From NCBI RefSeq assembly GCF_029889845.1, contig NZ_JARANV010000020.1, positions 19,130 through 83,129 on the forward strand: a DNA stretch of 64,000 nt, read 5' to 3'. The notes under the pieces were generated by a model. That model saw nothing but the letters and a program-made list of their open reading frames with translations, did no database searches and was not told the origin of the DNA. The translations under genes were made by a program, and so were the position numbers. Of this stretch, positions 1 through 9,611 are shown one piece after another (the stretch's first letter is position 1; every line of letters starts with the position of its first letter). The DNA comes from Halomonas sp. 25-S5. GTDB lineage: Bacteria > Pseudomonadota > Gammaproteobacteria > Pseudomonadales > Halomonadaceae.

Positions 1-3000
1 GGGTTACACCTACTCCTACGACATGCTCGGCGAGGCCGCGCGCACCGACGACGATGCCGTTCGCTATCACCAGGCCTACGCCAAGGCGATCACCGCGATC
101 GCCAAGCAGGCCAAGGGCGACGTGCGAGGAAGCCCCGGCATCTCGGTGAAACTCTCGGCATTGCACCCGCGTTATGAATACACCCATCGCGACACGGTGA
201 TGGCGGAACTCGTGCCGCGAGCCAAGGAGTTGGTGCAGCAGGCGGCCAAGGCCAACATCGGTTTCAACATCGATGCCGAGGAGCAGGACCGGCTGGATCT
301 GTCCCTCGACGTGATCGAGGCACTGATGTCAGACCCCAGCCTCGATGGCTGGGATGGCTTCGGGGTCGTGGTGCAGGCTTACGGGCGCCGCGCCGCGCCG
401 ATGATCGAGACGCTCTACGAGCTCGCCGAGCGGTTCGACCGCAAGATCATGGTGCGGCTGGTCAAGGGCGCCTACTGGGATACCGAGATCAAGCTGTCTC
501 AGGAGATGGGGGTCAAGACCTTCCCGGTCTTCACTCGCAAGGTCAACACCGATGTCAGCTACATGGCCTGCGCCCAGCTGCTGCTCGACCGGCGCGACCG
601 CATCTATCCGCAGTTCGCGACCCACAATGCCCATACCTGTGCCGCCGTGGTGGCCATGGCAGGCGACGACAAGGACAGCTACGAGTTCCAGCGCCTGCAT
701 GGCATGGGCGAATCGCTGCATCAGATCGTCAAGCAATCGGAGGGCACGCACTGCCGACTCTACGCCCCGGTCGGCGCGCACCGTGACCTGCTGGCCTACC
801 TGGTGCGGCGCCTGCTGGAGAATGGCGCGAACTCCTCGTTCGTGAACCAGGTGGTGGACGAGTCGATTCCCCCGAGTGAGGTCTCGAAGGACCCGGTGGA
901 GGGGATGGAAAAACTCGGCGACGCCTTCGCCAGCCCGTTGATCCGCCAGCCCGGCGAGCTGTTTGCGCCCGATCGCAAGAACTCCCGCGGCTACCGGATC
1001 AACGAACCCGCCTCGATCCTCCCGCTGCTCAAGGCGCGTGAAGCGTTTGCCGACACCACCTGGACCGCTGGCCCCATGCTGGCCGGAAGCCCGGCACCAC
1101 AAGGGCTGGCCCGCGATGCCGTGTCGCCCGCCGACGGCTCTCGTGTCGTCGGCAAGGTCCACGAGGCGACCCCGGCCGAGGTGGCGGCCGCCCTCGACGC
1201 CGCCGAGGAGGGGTTCCGTGACTGGTCAGCGCGGCCGGCGGCCGAGCGAGCCAAGGTGCTGCGCCGCATCGCCGACCTCTACGAGGAGCATATCGCCGAG
1301 CTGACCGTGATCGCGACGCGCGAGGCCGGCAAGATGATGTTCGATGGCATCGCCGAGGTGCGTGAGGCGGTGGATTTCCTGCGCTACTACGCCAACGAGG
1401 GCGAACGGCTGGAGGCGGAGGAGCCCGGCAGCGCCCGCGGCATCTTCGTCTGCATCAGCCCGTGGAACTTCCCGCTGGCCATCTTCACCGGCCAGATTGC
1501 CGCGGCGCTGGCGGCCGGCAATGCCGTACTCGCCAAGCCCGCCGAGCAGACGCCGCTGATCGCCGCGCGTGCCATCGAGCTGATGCGCGAGGCCGGCCTG
1601 CCGGAGGCGACGCTGCAGCTGCTGCCCGGCGACGGGCCGACGGTGGGCGGGCCGCTGACCAGCGATACGCGGATCGCGGGCGTCTGCTTCACCGGCTCGA
1701 CCCCGGTGGCGCAGATCATCCACAAGGCCCTGGCCCAGAATGCGGGACCGGATGCGGTGTTGATCGCCGAGACCGGCGGGCTGAATGCGATGATCGTGGA
1801 CTCCACGGCACTCACCGAGCAGGCGGTGCGCGACATCCTGATCTCCTCCTTCCAGTCGGCCGGCCAGCGCTGCTCGGCGCTGAGGATGCTCTACGTCCAG
1901 GAAGAGGCACGCGAGCGGCTGCTCAACATGCTCGATGGCGCCATGGACGCCCTCACCATCGGCGACCCCTGGAACACCGACACCGACGTCTCGCCGGTGA
2001 TCGACGCCGAGGCCCAGGCCGACATCAGCGCCTATGTGGCGGCGAAGAAAAAAGCCGGCAAGGTGCTGAAGACGCTGCCCGCGCCGGACACCGGCACCTT
2101 CGTCACTCCGGCCGTGGTCGAGGTGGGGGGCATCGAGGATCTCGAGCGCGAGATCTTCGGCCCGATCCTGCACGTGGCCACCTTCAAGGCGCGCGACATC
2201 GACAAGGTGGTCGACGCGATCAATGACCGGGGGTACGGGCTGACCTTCGGCCTGCATACCCGCATCGACGACCGCGTGCAGCAGATCGTCGAGCGCGTCC
2301 ATGTCGGCAACGTCTACGTCAACCGTAACCAGATCGGCGCCATCGTCGGCTCCCAGCCCTTCGGTGGCGAGGGGCTCTCGGGCACCGGCCCCAAGGCCGG
2401 CGGGCCCCTCTATCTCACCCGCTTCCGGCGCACCGCCGCCGTCGAGCGTCACGACGCTCCCCAGGGAAAATCCGTGCCCCTCGAGGATCTGCAGTCGGCC
2501 ATCGACGGACTGGACCCGCGCAACTGGGCGGCACGCCCCGACCGGGTCGAGGTGCTGCGCAAGGCAATGAGCGGCAAGGGCGGCGTGATCCGCAAGGCAC
2601 TGGCCGAGACCGCGGCCCTGGACATGACCCCGCAGACGCTGCCGGGGCCGACGGGAGAGAGCAACCGGCTGGCGATGTATCCGAAGGGCCCGGTGCTCTG
2701 CCTCGGGCCGACCCTGGACATCGCCATCGCCCAGGCGGTGCAGGCGCTCGGCGCCGGCTGTGCGGCGGTGCTCGTCGCACCCGGGGCGGCACAGGCCGTG
2801 CAGCAATTGAAGAGTGCCGGGGCCCCCGTCGCCGCGCTCGACGGCAGCGTCGCGGCCAAGACGCTGACCACGGTCAAGGAGGTAGCGGCCGTGGCCGCCG
2901 CGGGTGACAGCGACTGGACCCGCGAGCTGCGCATTGCGCTGGCCGGGCGCGAGGGGGCCATCGTGCCGCTCGAGACCCAGACCATCTCGCCGGAGCGCTA

Positions 3001-3076
3001 CGTGGTGGAGCGCCACCTGTGCATCGACACCACCGCCGCGGGCGGCAACGCCAGCCTGCTGGCGACGGCCGAATAG
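1..3076 (+). CDS. putA: PutA bifunctional proline dehydrogenase / P5C dehydrogenase, 5'-truncated by window
   Basis: PutA oxidises proline to pyrroline-5-carboxylate with FAD, passing electrons to quinone, and then oxidises glutamate semialdehyde to glutamate with NAD. The reading frame is already open at base 2 (GYTYSYDMLGEAA, a conserved ProDH stretch), so the gene starts upstream and the first internal ATG at 23 is not the start. The ProDH barrel runs to about window residue 300 and includes RLVKGAYWD. The aldehyde dehydrogenase domain follows, with AETGG (glutamate) and SAGQRCSAL (catalytic cysteine). The C-terminal domain ends in TTAAGGNASLL, as in long PutA proteins. About 1,025 residues are visible. 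Whether an N-terminal DNA-binding domain exists cannot be seen. The opposite strand also stays open over long stretches, a by-product of high GC. Confidence 0.96.
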   Translation, partial: GYTYSYDMLGEAARTDDDAVRYHQAYAKAITAIAKQAKGDVRGSPGISVKLSALHPRYEYTHRDTVMAELVPRAKELVQQAAKANIGFNIDAEEQDRLDLSLDVIEALMSDPSLDGWDGFGVVVQAYGRRAAPMIETLYELAERFDRKIMVRLVKGAYWDTEIKLSQEMGVKTFPVFTRKVNTDVSYMACAQLLLDRRDRIYPQFATHNAHTCAAVVAMAGDDKDSYEFQRLHGMGESLHQIVKQSEGTHCRLYAPVGAHRDLLAYLVRRLLENGANSSFVNQVVDESIPPSEVSKDPVEGMEKLGDAFASPLIRQPGELFAPDRKNSRGYRINEPASILPLLKAREAFADTTWTAGPMLAGSPAPQGLARDAVSPADGSRVVGKVHEATPAEVAAALDAAEEGFRDWSARPAAERAKVLRRIADLYEEHIAELTVIATREAGKMMFDGIAEVREAVDFLRYYANEGERLEAEEPGSARGIFVCISPWNFPLAIFTGQIAAALAAGNAVLAKPAEQTPLIAARAIELMREAGLPEATLQLLPGDGPTVGGPLTSDTRIAGVCFTGSTPVAQIIHKALAQNAGPDAVLIAETGGLNAMIVDSTALTEQAVRDILISSFQSAGQRCSALRMLYVQEEARERLLNMLDGAMDALTIGDPWNTDTDVSPVIDAEAQADISAYVAAKKKAGKVLKTLPAPDTGTFVTPAVVEVGGIEDLEREIFGPILHVATFKARDIDKVVDAINDRGYGLTFGLHTRIDDRVQQIVERVHVGNVYVNRNQIGAIVGSQPFGGEGLSGTGPKAGGPLYLTRFRRTAAVERHDAPQGKSVPLEDLQSAIDGLDPRNWAARPDRVEVLRKAMSGKGGVIRKALAETAALDMTPQTLPGPTGESNRLAMYPKGPVLCLGPTLDIAIAQAVQALGAGCAAVLVAPGAAQAVQQLKSAGAPVAALDGSVAAKTLTTVKEVAAVAAAGDSDWTRELRIALAGREGAIVPLETQTISPERYVVERHLCIDTTAAGGNASLLATAE

Positions 3077-3505
3077 GCTCGACGCGTCTGCCAGCGGCAT
3101 CGCCGAGGCCGAAGCCGCCCCAGCTGGCTTCCGGCATCACCACCTGCTCGCTGGCAAACGCTATCCTTGTGTGCCCGTCTGCGTGCCCGGCCTCGACCAC
3201 CGCACTCCCAGGCATCCTGGTGACGGCCACCCTGTACCCGATCTTTCGGGGTCCACTATATCCTGATGCCGCTTAGCACAAGAAAATGCAATCAGATTTA
3301 TTCAGCGGGGACCAACGTCCCTGCAAGCCCTTACCATAACGATGTCTTGTTTACCGTCGGTCAGGCAAAAGCACACCAGAAATAGCAAGAAAGTGAAATC
3401 ATGGTGTCCTGACGGCTGCTGTAATGGAGGCGATCGGGCGAAAGCCCGCTACCAATGACAACAGCCAGCGGAGTCACCAAGATGAGTATGCGAGGAGACA
3501 TGACC
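3077..3505. other. Intergenic region between putA and the oxidoreductase
   Basis: No convincing gene is seen. The first 200 bases are GC-rich and the rest is AT-richer, as expected for a promoter zone. A small hairpin with a GAAA tetraloop (CGGGC-GAAA-GCCCG) lies at 3435-3448, about 45 bases before the ribosome binding site of the next gene. It has no U-tract, so I do not call it a terminator. Confidence 0.4.
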
Positions 3506-4678
3506 ATGATCCAGGGTGACCTGAAAGTTGCCGCCCCGATTCGCTGGGCGATGGTGGGCGGTGGCCGCGGCAGCCAGATCGGCTATAGCCACCGCTGTGC
3601 GGCGCTGCGCGACAACAGTTTCCAGCTGGTGGCCGGTGCCTTCGACATCGATCCGGCTCGGGGCCGCGAGTTCGGCGAATCGCTACGGGTGGCGCCCGAG
3701 CGCTGCTACGCGGACTACCCGACACTGTTCGCCGAGGAAGCCAAGCGCGAGGACGGGATTCAGGCGGTCTCCATCGCCACACCCAACAGCACCCATTTCG
3801 CCATCTGCAAGGCGGCACTGGAGGCCGGGCTGCATGTGATCTGCGAGAAACCGCTGTGCTTCAGCGTGGCGCAGGCCGAGGAACTCCGTGCCCTCGCCGA
3901 TGAGCGGGGGCGCATCGTCGGGGTGACCTATGGCTATGCCGGGCATCAGCTGATCCGCCAGGCGCGGGAGATGATCGCCAACGGCGATCTCGGTGAGATC
4001 CGCATGGTCCACATGCAGTTTGCCCATGGCTTCCATAGCGATGCCGTCGAGCAGACCGATCCCGGCGCCCGATGGCGTGTCGATCCCCGCCATGCCGGGC
4101 CCAGCTACGTGCTCGGCGACCTGGCGACCCACCCCTATTACATCGCCGAGATGATGCTTCCGGCGCTGCGCATCAAGCGGTTGCTCTGCTCACGCCAGAG
4201 CTTCGTGGCCAGCCGCGCCCCGCTGGAGGACAACGCCTACGTGCTGATGGAGTACGAGGGCGGCGTGATGGGCCACCTCTGGACCTCGGCGGTCAATGCC
4301 GGCTCCATGCATGGCCAGAAGGTACGGGTCATCGGCTCCCGGGCCAGCGTCGAGTGGTGGGACGAGCACCCCAACCAGCTGCGCTACGAGGTCCAGGGCG
4401 AGCCGGTGCGGATTCTGGAGCGCGGCATGGACTACCTCTATCCCCAGGCGCGACAGGACGACCGCATCGGCGCAGGCCATCCCGAGGGGTTGTTCGAGGC
4501 CTGGTCCAACCTCTACTACCGCTTCGCGTTGGCCATGGAAGCACAGGATCGCGGCGATACCGAGGCCGTCGAGGCGCTGGGAATTCCCGATATTGATGCC
4601 GGGGTGGAGGGCGTGCGCTGGGTGGAGAACTGCGTACGATCCGCCGATGCCGGGGCGGTGTGGGTCGACTATGTCTAA
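3506..4678 (+). CDS. Gfo/Idh/MocA family NAD(P)-dependent oxidoreductase
   Basis: A sugar or cyclitol dehydrogenase-like protein of about 390 residues. The N-terminal Rossmann fold has a glycine-rich loop (MVGGGRGSQIG), followed by the family hallmark CEKPLCF near residue 115 and a C-terminal alpha/beta substrate domain. I chose ATG 3506 because AGGAG (3493-3497) lies 8 bases upstream. The frame is also open from ATG codons at 3455, 3482 and 3500, but these are worse placed. The AraC-type regulator about 100 bases downstream on the same strand suggests a small sugar-responsive module. The substrate cannot be read from sequence; inositol-like or amino-sugar derivatives are possible. Confidence 0.85.
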   Translation: MIQGDLKVAAPIRWAMVGGGRGSQIGYSHRCAALRDNSFQLVAGAFDIDPARGREFGESLRVAPERCYADYPTLFAEEAKREDGIQAVSIATPNSTHFAICKAALEAGLHVICEKPLCFSVAQAEELRALADERGRIVGVTYGYAGHQLIRQAREMIANGDLGEIRMVHMQFAHGFHSDAVEQTDPGARWRVDPRHAGPSYVLGDLATHPYYIAEMMLPALRIKRLLCSRQSFVASRAPLEDNAYVLMEYEGGVMGHLWTSAVNAGSMHGQKVRVIGSRASVEWWDEHPNQLRYEVQGEPVRILERGMDYLYPQARQDDRIGAGHPEGLFEAWSNLYYRFALAMEAQDRGDTEAVEALGIPDIDAGVEGVRWVENCVRSADAGAVWVDYV

Positions 4679-4778
4679 CGACTCACGCCGGCCCGCCGGA
4701 AAGCTCCGACGGGCTGGCAGGTGACGCCGAGGGTGCGCGAAGATGACAGGTAAACATCGCCATTGCGGAGGGACCGCG

Positions 4779-5627
4779 GTGATTCAGCGTTTCATGAATC
4801 CTGGCACCAGTCGATCGCTGTTGGTGGAGCACCCGGCCGAACTGCTCTACATGTGCAAGGCCGAGGGCAGCCAGAGCGCGATGCCCCGCGCCATGCACCG
4901 CCATGACGGCCGTACCGAGATCGTCTTCATCCGCGAAGGCCAGGGCACGCATATCATCGGCGGACACGAGTACCAGACCCACAAGGGCGACGTACTGATC
5001 TACAACAGCGGTATCCTGCATGATGAATCCGCCCGGCCCGAGGTTGGCATCACCGCCTACTGTTGCGGCTTCCGTGGGCTCAAGCTAAGGGGGTTGCCGG
5101 CCAACTATCTGGTGTCCGAGCAGGGGTGCCCGGTGCTGGCCAGTGGCGAGCAGCAAGCCGCCTTCGAGGGCCTGATGCAGTTACTCTACGATCAGGTAGG
5201 GCAGGTCGGTGCCGCCGAGACCTGCCACCACCTACTGCAGGCATTGGTACAGATGGTGGGGCGGCTGCTCGAGCGGCCGGAGCCACGCCTCGATATGCCC
5301 GGTTACGACCTCGGCGAGGAGGTTCGGCGCTACATCGACGAGCGCTATGCCGAGGAACTCGATCTGCAAGCCATCGCCCAACGCTTCAAGGTCAGCCACT
5401 TCCATCTCGCGCACCGCTTCAAGGCCACGGTCGGCTGCTCGCCCATCCACTACTTGATTCGACGCCGGGTCGGTGAAGCCCAGTCCCTGCTGATCAACAC
5501 CGACCTCAGCGTCGCCGATGTTGCCGAGCGAGTCGGCTATCGCCATCCCAGCTACTTCAATACTGCCTTCAAGAGAGTCGTCGGCGTGACACCCGGGGTC
5601 TACAGGAAACGGTACCTCACTGGCTGA
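4779..5627 (+). CDS. AraC family transcriptional regulator
   Basis: A regulator with an N-terminal cupin-like sensing domain (H-x-H-D-G-x-T-E pattern around residues 30-40, then GQGTHIIGG) and a C-terminal AraC double helix-turn-helix. The latter includes DLQAIAQRFKVSHFHLAHRF and VADVAERVGYRHPSYFNTAF and ends in GVTPGVYRKRY. I prefer the GTG at 4779 over ATG 4743 because GGAGGG (4767-4772) sits 6 bases before it; this gives about 282 residues. It probably controls the adjacent Gfo/Idh/MocA oxidoreductase gene in response to a sugar-type ligand. No operator was identified. Confidence 0.88.
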   Translation: MIQRFMNPGTSRSLLVEHPAELLYMCKAEGSQSAMPRAMHRHDGRTEIVFIREGQGTHIIGGHEYQTHKGDVLIYNSGILHDESARPEVGITAYCCGFRGLKLRGLPANYLVSEQGCPVLASGEQQAAFEGLMQLLYDQVGQVGAAETCHHLLQALVQMVGRLLERPEPRLDMPGYDLGEEVRRYIDERYAEELDLQAIAQRFKVSHFHLAHRFKATVGCSPIHYLIRRRVGEAQSLLINTDLSVADVAERVGYRHPSYFNTAFKRVVGVTPGVYRKRYLTG

Positions 5628-5689
5628 AGTGCTGATGACGAGTATGTGCCGGGTCCCCGAGCTCGACAGATAGAAGTGTAAACCACTGA

Positions 5690-5945
5690 TTAGCCTGGAG
5701 ATGAAACGCCTTCGAGTGAAGTGCTCCCCTCTGCTCGGATCGTGGTGAGGTCGTCAAAGACGATCGACAGCTCTTGATCGATCAGCGTGTGCCAGCACCT
5801 CGTTGAGGGCTTCGCTGCAGTCCGACAGGCTGTCCATGGTGCACCACAGATGCTGATGACTGATGGAGGCGGTGTCGACGTCAGGCACCAGCACATCTTC
5901 CCATAGCGACGCGGGCCGGATTTGGTGACGTTGACAAGCATGTCA
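5690..5945 (-). pseudogene. Decayed DDE transposase fragment (IS4/IS1634-like)
   Basis: Two reading frames of the minus strand together give transposase-like text. One reads VLVPDVDTASISHQHLW and then LSDCSEALNEVLAH. The neighbouring frame continues LIDQELSIVFDDLTTIRAEG, which resembles the conserved beta-strand around the first catalytic aspartate of IS4/IS1634-type DDE transposases. At least one frameshift separates them and no ends were found. It marks the left edge of the restriction-modification block. Confidence 0.5.
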
Positions 5946-5997
5946 TCACCATATCGAGCCGTTCAAGCTGGTTTCGGCCAGCCCGTACGGCTCCTCA

Positions 5998-8814
5998 TCA
6001 TAGATGCCTTTCGATGACGTCGCGGGTCTGCGCCGGCTCGAACACGCTATCGAAGACCCACTGGCCGAAGCCGCCCTGCTCGTTGACGGCCTTCACCCAG
6101 GTCTCCATGGCGGTGCGCTTCTCGGCGTTCTGCTGGCTGTCCTGGCCCTTCACCTCGAGCACCAGGGTCTTGCCGTTGGCGAGTCGGATCAGGTAGTCCG
6201 GCACGAAATTGCGCGATGAGCCCCGCCACAGGTAGCGCACCTTGAAGTCGAGGTGGTCATTCTTGGCCCAGGCGGCAATGCTTTGGTGGTCCTCGCAGAT
6301 ATCGGCGACCATCTTCTCCCAGGTGCTGTCGTAGACCACGTGGCTGATCTGCGAGCGCTCCGTCGGGGCACATGGCTTGGTGGTAAGCCAGGGCCGCATG
6401 TAGGCCGTGGCGCCGATAGGCTGGTGCTCATCGAAGATCAGCTCCTGACGCTCCACGTTCTGCTCGGTGACGTGGCGATTCACATGGCCTACCACGGTGT
6501 CCATGTTTAGGGCGAACAGCAGGCGGCGGCGCACCGGGTCCTGATGCCAGAGGCTGGGGATATCCAGCTTGTCGCTGGAGAGGAACTGCTCGACCAGCCG
6601 GATCAGCTGCACCGCGAGGTACTGCTTGTCGCCCCCGAAGGTGGCCTGGTTGTGCTGGTAGAGCTTGCGGGCCGCGCGGAAGATGAGGTGCTGCAGCCGG
6701 AACTCCTCCACCGCCCGCTCGAGGTCGATCTCGGTGACCATGGCCAGGTTGGGGGAGCCGGTCAGCGAGGGGGCGATGTCGGCGTTGAGCGGGGTCTGGG
6801 CCGGGTCGAGGGTCAGCGTAGGCACGCTCTGCCAGTCGATCACCAGCGCCGGCTTGAGCACATTGTCGATGCGATCGACGTTGGGCCAGCGGATTTCCAG
6901 GTGATTGCGACCGGGCTCCACCTCGATGCGCACGCTGGGCTTGGGTGGCGGCGGTGCCTCGCCGCCTTCGCTGGCGTCCTGGAAGATCGAGAGCGGCACG
7001 CCGAAGACGTTGACGTATTCAGGGAGAAACTGGCGGTCGGCGTCCATGTCGTGGGAGACGCGGCGCAGGCCGCGGCCGATCACCTGCTCGCAGAGCAGCT
7101 GACTGGTGAAGGCGCGCAGCCCCATGATGTGGGTGACGTTGGCGGCGTCCCAGCCCTCGGAAAGCATGGCCACCGAGATGACGTTCTGCAGGTATTGCCC
7201 CGGCTGGCCGCGCTTGCCGACGGTATCGACCAGGGTACGCAGCTGCTCCTCCTGCTTCATGGCCAGCAGGTCGGCCTGCTTGTCGGCGGGGAGCTCGGCG
7301 GCCTTGATGAGGGCCTCCAGCCGGGCGGCATACTGCTTGTCCTTGCTGCTGGTTTCGCCCTGTTCGGCCTTCTCGAGCACCCTGGAGTCCACCCGCAGGG
7401 TGGCATCGGGGGCCTGGGTCTCCTGAATCAGGCAGTCGCCGCCGTTGAAGAAGTGCTCGATGCGCGCCGCGGTCTCGGTGCGGTTGCAGACGGTGAGCAT
7501 CACCGGGGGAATGCTGTGGCCGGCCTCCTGCCACTGCTGGGCGGTTTCCTTCCAGTCGTAGGCCAGCAGGGCGTAGGCCTTCTGCACCAGGTCCGGCAGT
7601 GGGGCGGTGGGCTCGGCTCGGCGGTTGAGGTCTTCCTTCACCTCGTCCTCGCGGTAGAGGTGATAGAGCTTGCTGGCGTAGGTCTTGGCGTTGGCCAGGG
7701 CGTCGTCGCGCACCACCACCCGAGGCGTCTTGACCAGCCCCGCCTCGATGGCATCGTTGAGGCCGAAGTCGGAGACGATCCACTCGAACAGGCCGGACTC
7801 GGTGTTGCTCTTGCCGGTGGGGGCGAAGGGCGTGGCGGAGAGATCGAAGCAGCGCCGGATACGACGGGTCTTGTGGATACGGTCCAGGCCCTCGATCCAG
7901 CGGGTAGCCTCGTCCAGGTCGATGCCCAGTTCCTCGGCCTGCTTCTTGCTGACCTTGGATTCGGCCTGCTGGCGGTAGGCGTGGTGAGCCTCGTCGTTGA
8001 TCACGATGAGGTCGCGTTCACTAGCAAGCGACCCCAGCACCCGGCGGGTGAAGGCCTCGTCGCTCTCCTTGCCCTTCTTGACCACGGAGCGGGCCTGCTC
8101 CTTCAGCGGCATCAGGGTGTGCCAGTTCTCGATGACCAGCTCGACCCGGTTGAGCTGCTGTCGCATCGCCTCGTTGGGGCAGAGGTTGAACTCGTCATAG
8201 ACGTTCTGGGGGTGGCCTGGCTTCAAGACTTGCAGGCGGCTCTTCACCGTCAGCCCCGGGGTGATGATCAGCACCGCCTTGGAGAAACGACGGTCCTTGG
8301 GGTAGTGGATGGCGTTGAGGGTCTGCCAGGTGATGATCAGCGACATCACCGAGGTCTTGCCGGCGCCGGTGGCCATCTTGTTACAGATGCGCTCCCAGGG
8401 ACCGCCATCCCCGCTGAGAAAGATGCCCTGCCGGTACTGTTCCTGCGCTTCCAGCAGCCAGATCAGCGTCTCGATGGCCTCGAGCTGGCAGAAGTAGAAC
8501 GGGTACTGGCGCGGGCCACCCTCCCAGCGACAGGCATCCGGGTCCCAGTCACCCCGGGCGTGCCAGTGCTCGAGCAGCTGACGGGTGACGCTGGTGACGC
8601 CGGGGTAGCCATCCGCCCGCCACTCGTCCACGCGCTGGCGAATCTTGTTGACCTGCTCCAGCGGCTCGGTGCGCTGGGTGTTGTTGCGGGTGTCGAAGAT
8701 CTCGTAGGCCGCGGGGCGACGGCCCTGCTGGAGGGTCATCTGCTTACCGTCGCGCTCCCAGTAGGCCGAGGGGGCATCGTAGGGCGAATTGATGATCAGG
8801 GAGTTGGCCGTCAT
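5998..8814 (-). CDS. res: Type III restriction endonuclease subunit (Res), helicase-nuclease
   Basis: A 938-residue restriction subunit. It has an SF2 helicase core with Walker A MATGAGKTS near residue 150, a DEAH box (INDEAHHAY) near 275, FDLSATPF as motif III, and ISVAMLSEGWDAANVTHI plus QVIGRGLRR as motifs V and VI. A C-terminal PD-(D/E)xK nuclease has FVPDYLIR followed by LVLEVKG. In type III systems Res works only in complex with Mod, translocating or sliding with ATP before cleaving away from the site. Its start overlaps the stop of the AlbA_2 gene by 4 bases (ATGA), so mod, albA_2-like and res are translationally coupled. Confidence 0.88.
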   Translation of the reverse strand: MTANSLIINSPYDAPSAYWERDGKQMTLQQGRRPAAYEIFDTRNNTQRTEPLEQVNKIRQRVDEWRADGYPGVTSVTRQLLEHWHARGDWDPDACRWEGGPRQYPFYFCQLEAIETLIWLLEAQEQYRQGIFLSGDGGPWERICNKMATGAGKTSVMSLIITWQTLNAIHYPKDRRFSKAVLIITPGLTVKSRLQVLKPGHPQNVYDEFNLCPNEAMRQQLNRVELVIENWHTLMPLKEQARSVVKKGKESDEAFTRRVLGSLASERDLIVINDEAHHAYRQQAESKVSKKQAEELGIDLDEATRWIEGLDRIHKTRRIRRCFDLSATPFAPTGKSNTESGLFEWIVSDFGLNDAIEAGLVKTPRVVVRDDALANAKTYASKLYHLYREDEVKEDLNRRAEPTAPLPDLVQKAYALLAYDWKETAQQWQEAGHSIPPVMLTVCNRTETAARIEHFFNGGDCLIQETQAPDATLRVDSRVLEKAEQGETSSKDKQYAARLEALIKAAELPADKQADLLAMKQEEQLRTLVDTVGKRGQPGQYLQNVISVAMLSEGWDAANVTHIMGLRAFTSQLLCEQVIGRGLRRVSHDMDADRQFLPEYVNVFGVPLSIFQDASEGGEAPPPPKPSVRIEVEPGRNHLEIRWPNVDRIDNVLKPALVIDWQSVPTLTLDPAQTPLNADIAPSLTGSPNLAMVTEIDLERAVEEFRLQHLIFRAARKLYQHNQATFGGDKQYLAVQLIRLVEQFLSSDKLDIPSLWHQDPVRRRLLFALNMDTVVGHVNRHVTEQNVERQELIFDEHQPIGATAYMRPWLTTKPCAPTERSQISHVVYDSTWEKMVADICEDHQSIAAWAKNDHLDFKVRYLWRGSSRNFVPDYLIRLANGKTLVLEVKGQDSQQNAEKRTAMETWVKAVNEQGGFGQWVFDSVFEPAQTRDVIERHL

Positions 8815-9608
8815 GCGGTGGTTCCTTCTACCGTGCGATAGCCCTGCTGCCGGTGGTTCGGGACATTGGGGTAGCGCAGCTCGAGCTTGCCTGCCTTCAC
8901 CAGCGGGGCCACATGCCGCTCACCGATGTTCTTGGGCGAACGCTGGAGTAGCTCGGACAGCTGACGCAGCGTGAGGAAACGGCCTTGGCAGAGCTTGAGC
9001 AGCGTCGCCTGCATCGTCTCGGGCTGAGTGCGCTTGGCGGCAGCGACCGGGGCTGCGATGCGCTGCAGTGCTTCCCACGCTGGGGCGTGCTCATCGGCAC
9101 CGCTGTGGGGGGAGCTCCCTTCACTATGCGGGAAGGTAGTGCCCTTGTGGGGGGAGCTCGGCTCACTATGAGGGAACATAGTGTCGGAGTGTGGGGAGCT
9201 AGTGTCGGAGTGTAGGGAGCTAGTGTCGGAGTGTGGGGAGCTAGTGTCGGAGGACCGCTCGCTGCGCGTGGCGCGGGGTACCTCGATCACCAGGATGGCG
9301 TCGCCCTGGTAGGTCTCGACGCTGACATGGTGCTCCTGGAGAATATTGGCGCTGACCTTCTGGGGGTTGTTGAGCGTGGCCCAGAACTCACCGCGCAGCT
9401 TATCCACATCCGCCTCAGTGAGACCGGCGGTGGATGGGCTATCATCGCCCTCCTTCACCCCCAGGTAGAGGGTTCCCCCCGCGGTGTTGGCGAAGGCGCT
9501 GTAGGTCTCCCACAGGCTCTTGGGCAGCCCGCCCCGGGCCGCCTTGTATTCGGTATCGACCCCCTCATGGCGGGCCAGCACCTCGAAGAGGCTGGTTTGC
9601 TGTGTCAT
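8811..9608 (-). CDS. AlbA_2/Schlafen-like putative DNA-binding protein within the type III RM operon
   Basis: A 265-residue protein. The N-terminal 115 residues resemble the AlbA_2 (Schlafen-type) domain: TEYKAARGGLPKSLWETYSAFANTAGG, then LYLGVKEG and AILVIEVPRA. A low-complexity linker of seven heptads (residues 121-169, consensus DTSSPHS) follows. The C-terminus resembles a winged helix (FLTLRQLSELLQRSPKNIGERHV) and ends in RYPNVPNHRQQGYRT, a pattern common in AlbA_2 ATP-binding proteins. The gene is only 3 bases from mod and overlaps res by 4, so it belongs to the operon. Classical type III systems need only Mod and Res, so it is an accessory component of unknown role, perhaps regulatory or an added defence effector. 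Confidence 0.75.
   Translation of the reverse strand: MTQQTSLFEVLARHEGVDTEYKAARGGLPKSLWETYSAFANTAGGTLYLGVKEGDDSPSTAGLTEADVDKLRGEFWATLNNPQKVSANILQEHHVSVETYQGDAILVIEVPRATRSERSSDTSSPHSDTSSLHSDTSSPHSDTMFPHSEPSSPHKGTTFPHSEGSSPHSGADEHAPAWEALQRIAAPVAAAKRTQPETMQATLLKLCQGRFLTLRQLSELLQRSPKNIGERHVAPLVKAGKLELRYPNVPNHRQQGYRTVEGTTA
9102..9248 (-). repeat. 21-bp tandem repeat, seven units, coding
   Basis: The 21-base period (for example GTCGGAGTGTGGGGAGCTAGT on the + strand) occurs about seven times. Units between about 9180 and 9248 are nearly identical and those further left are degenerate. Translated, it gives heptads of the type DTSSPHS inside the AlbA_2-like protein. Because 21 is a multiple of 3, copy-number change would alter linker length without shifting frame. 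Confidence 0.85.
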
Positions 9609-9611
9609 GGG

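Noticed and set aside
1226..3100. Long open frame (about 624 codons) on the minus strand opposite putA
   Set aside because: It lies entirely antisense to a well-recognised PutA, its text is low-complexity Arg/Gly/His-rich and resembles no family; high GC keeps the opposite frame open.
3435..3448. GAAA-tetraloop hairpin as a terminator or riboswitch
   Set aside because: Five-base-pair stem only, no U-tract and no further conserved structure visible.
6544..8841. Open frame of about 765 codons on the + strand opposite res
   Set aside because: Antisense to a clear helicase-nuclease with all motifs; the translated text is Val/Leu/Gly/Asp-rich without domain signals.
9102..9248. Regular short repeats considered as a CRISPR array
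   Set aside because: Units are contiguous 21-bp repeats without spacers, in frame within a gene; no cas genes are nearby.
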